From NCBI GenBank assembly GCA_016209995.1, contig JACQVC010000430.1, positions 1 to 7,016 of the forward strand: a stretch of DNA of 7,016 bases. The letters run 5' to 3'. The notes under the pieces were generated by a model that was not told the origin of the DNA, did no database searches, and worked only from the letters and a program-made list of their open reading frames with translations. Of this stretch, positions 6,487 to 7,016 are shown one piece after another (within the stretch, counting starts at the first letter, position 1; the number at the start of each line of letters is the position of its first letter). Source of the DNA: Gemmatimonadota bacterium. Lineage in GTDB: Bacteria > Gemmatimonadota > Gemmatimonadetes > Longimicrobiales > Gaopeijiaceae. A program made the translations under genes and the position numbers.

Positions 6487-7016
6487 TAGGTCGTCGTGGC
6501 GGTCTTGGCCCGAAAGACGTGACTCTTTCCCTCTGCGTCGAGGTCCACCTTGATCTCGTCGCCTGGGCTGAACTCACGTGTGAGGATCTTCTCCGAGAGC
6601 GGGTCCTCCACGTAGCGCTGCACGGCCCGCTTCAACGGACGCGCACCGAAGTTCTCGTCGTACCCGTGATCGACCAGGAACCCGACGGCGGCGTCCATGA
6701 GCTGGAGGCTCATCTCGTCCTCCGCCAGCCGCTGGCGCAAGTCGCTCATAACGATGTCGAGGATCGCGGAAATGTGCTCACGTGTGAGCGGGTGGAAGAC
6801 TATGGCGTCATCCACACGGTTCAGGAACTCGGGGTTGAACGCACGCTCGATCTCGTCGCGCACCTTCCGCTGCATGATGTCATACGAGCTGTCCGCGGAC
6901 TCCTCGTGGAATCCCATGCTCTTGCCCTTGAAGATGTCACGGGCCCCGAGGTTGGACGTCATGATGATGACGGTATTCTTGAAGTCGATGACGCGGCCGT
7001 AGTTGTCCGTCAGGTG
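6486..7016 (-). CDS. clpC: ClpC-type AAA+ Clp ATPase, C-terminal part (5' end beyond window)
   Basis: The frame is open to the window edge, so 176 C-terminal residues of a longer protein are visible. ClpC is a hexameric unfoldase that feeds substrates to ClpP in the cytosol. Visible parts of the second AAA+ module are the sensor-1 strand TVIIMTSN (residues 15-22 of the fragment), the arginine finger R67 in FNPEFLNRVDD, and sensor 2 in FGARPLKRAV (123-132). The small C-terminal domain ends with DPLSEKIL, FSPGDEIKVD and a short TATTT tail. The MGFHEES segment and RYVEDPLSEKIL resemble ClpC more than ClpB. The N-terminal domain, Walker motifs and ClpP-binding loop lie outside the window, so ClpC versus another Clp subtype is not settled. 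It ends 21 nt before bamA, on the same strand. Confidence 0.88.
   Translation of the reverse strand, partial: HLTDNYGRVIDFKNTVIIMTSNLGARDIFKGKSMGFHEESADSSYDIMQRKVRDEIERAFNPEFLNRVDDAIVFHPLTREHISAILDIVMSDLRQRLAEDEMSLQLMDAAVGFLVDHGYDENFGARPLKRAVQRYVEDPLSEKILTREFSPGDEIKVDLDAEGKSHVFRAKTATTT

Noticed and set aside
6960..6971. ATGATGATGATG-like short tandem repeat on the plus strand
   Set aside because: It encodes the conserved VIIM of the Clp sensor-1 strand, so coding constraint explains it.

Overview
The window carries six minus-strand genes packed head to tail, plus the first codons of a seventh, from a GC-rich Gram-negative (diderm) bacterium that makes lipid A. In transcription order, from high to low coordinates: the 3' end of a ClpC-type AAA+ unfoldase (7016-6486), bamA (6464-4041), an ompH/skp periplasmic chaperone gene (4023-3481), lpxD (3374-2193), a fused lpxC-fabZ (2189-852), lpxA (846-40), and an ORF that starts at 25 and runs off the window.

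The gaps are 21, 17, 106, 3, 5 and 14 nt, which suggests one transcription unit. The core order bamA-skp-lpxD-fabZ-lpxA is that of the classical proteobacterial envelope operon. The LpxC-FabZ fusion between lpxD and lpxA is instead the arrangement known from Bacteroidota and some other FCB-group lineages. With the high GC content, Gemmatimonadota or a related high-GC FCB lineage is my best guess. This is inference from gene order and composition, not a phylogenetic placement.

Functionally, BamA and Skp/OmpH insert and escort outer-membrane proteins. LpxA, LpxC and LpxD perform the first three acylation and deacetylation steps of lipid A synthesis. FabZ works on the same 3-hydroxyacyl-ACP pool that LpxA and LpxD use, diverting it to phospholipid. 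The block therefore couples the protein and lipid sides of outer-membrane building. Catalytic residues are visible in all four enzyme domains and no gene looks broken.

The less ordinary features are regulatory or architectural: a 13-bp GC hairpin in the lpxD leader that is fully paired only in the sense RNA, a Gly-rich 43-residue extension of LpxD encoded by a polypurine tract, a tiny out-of-frame ORF overlapping the bamA start, and a Clp unfoldase directly upstream of bamA. I see no mobile elements, RNA genes, CRISPR arrays or non-coding stretch over 300 bases, and no clearly new multi-gene system.
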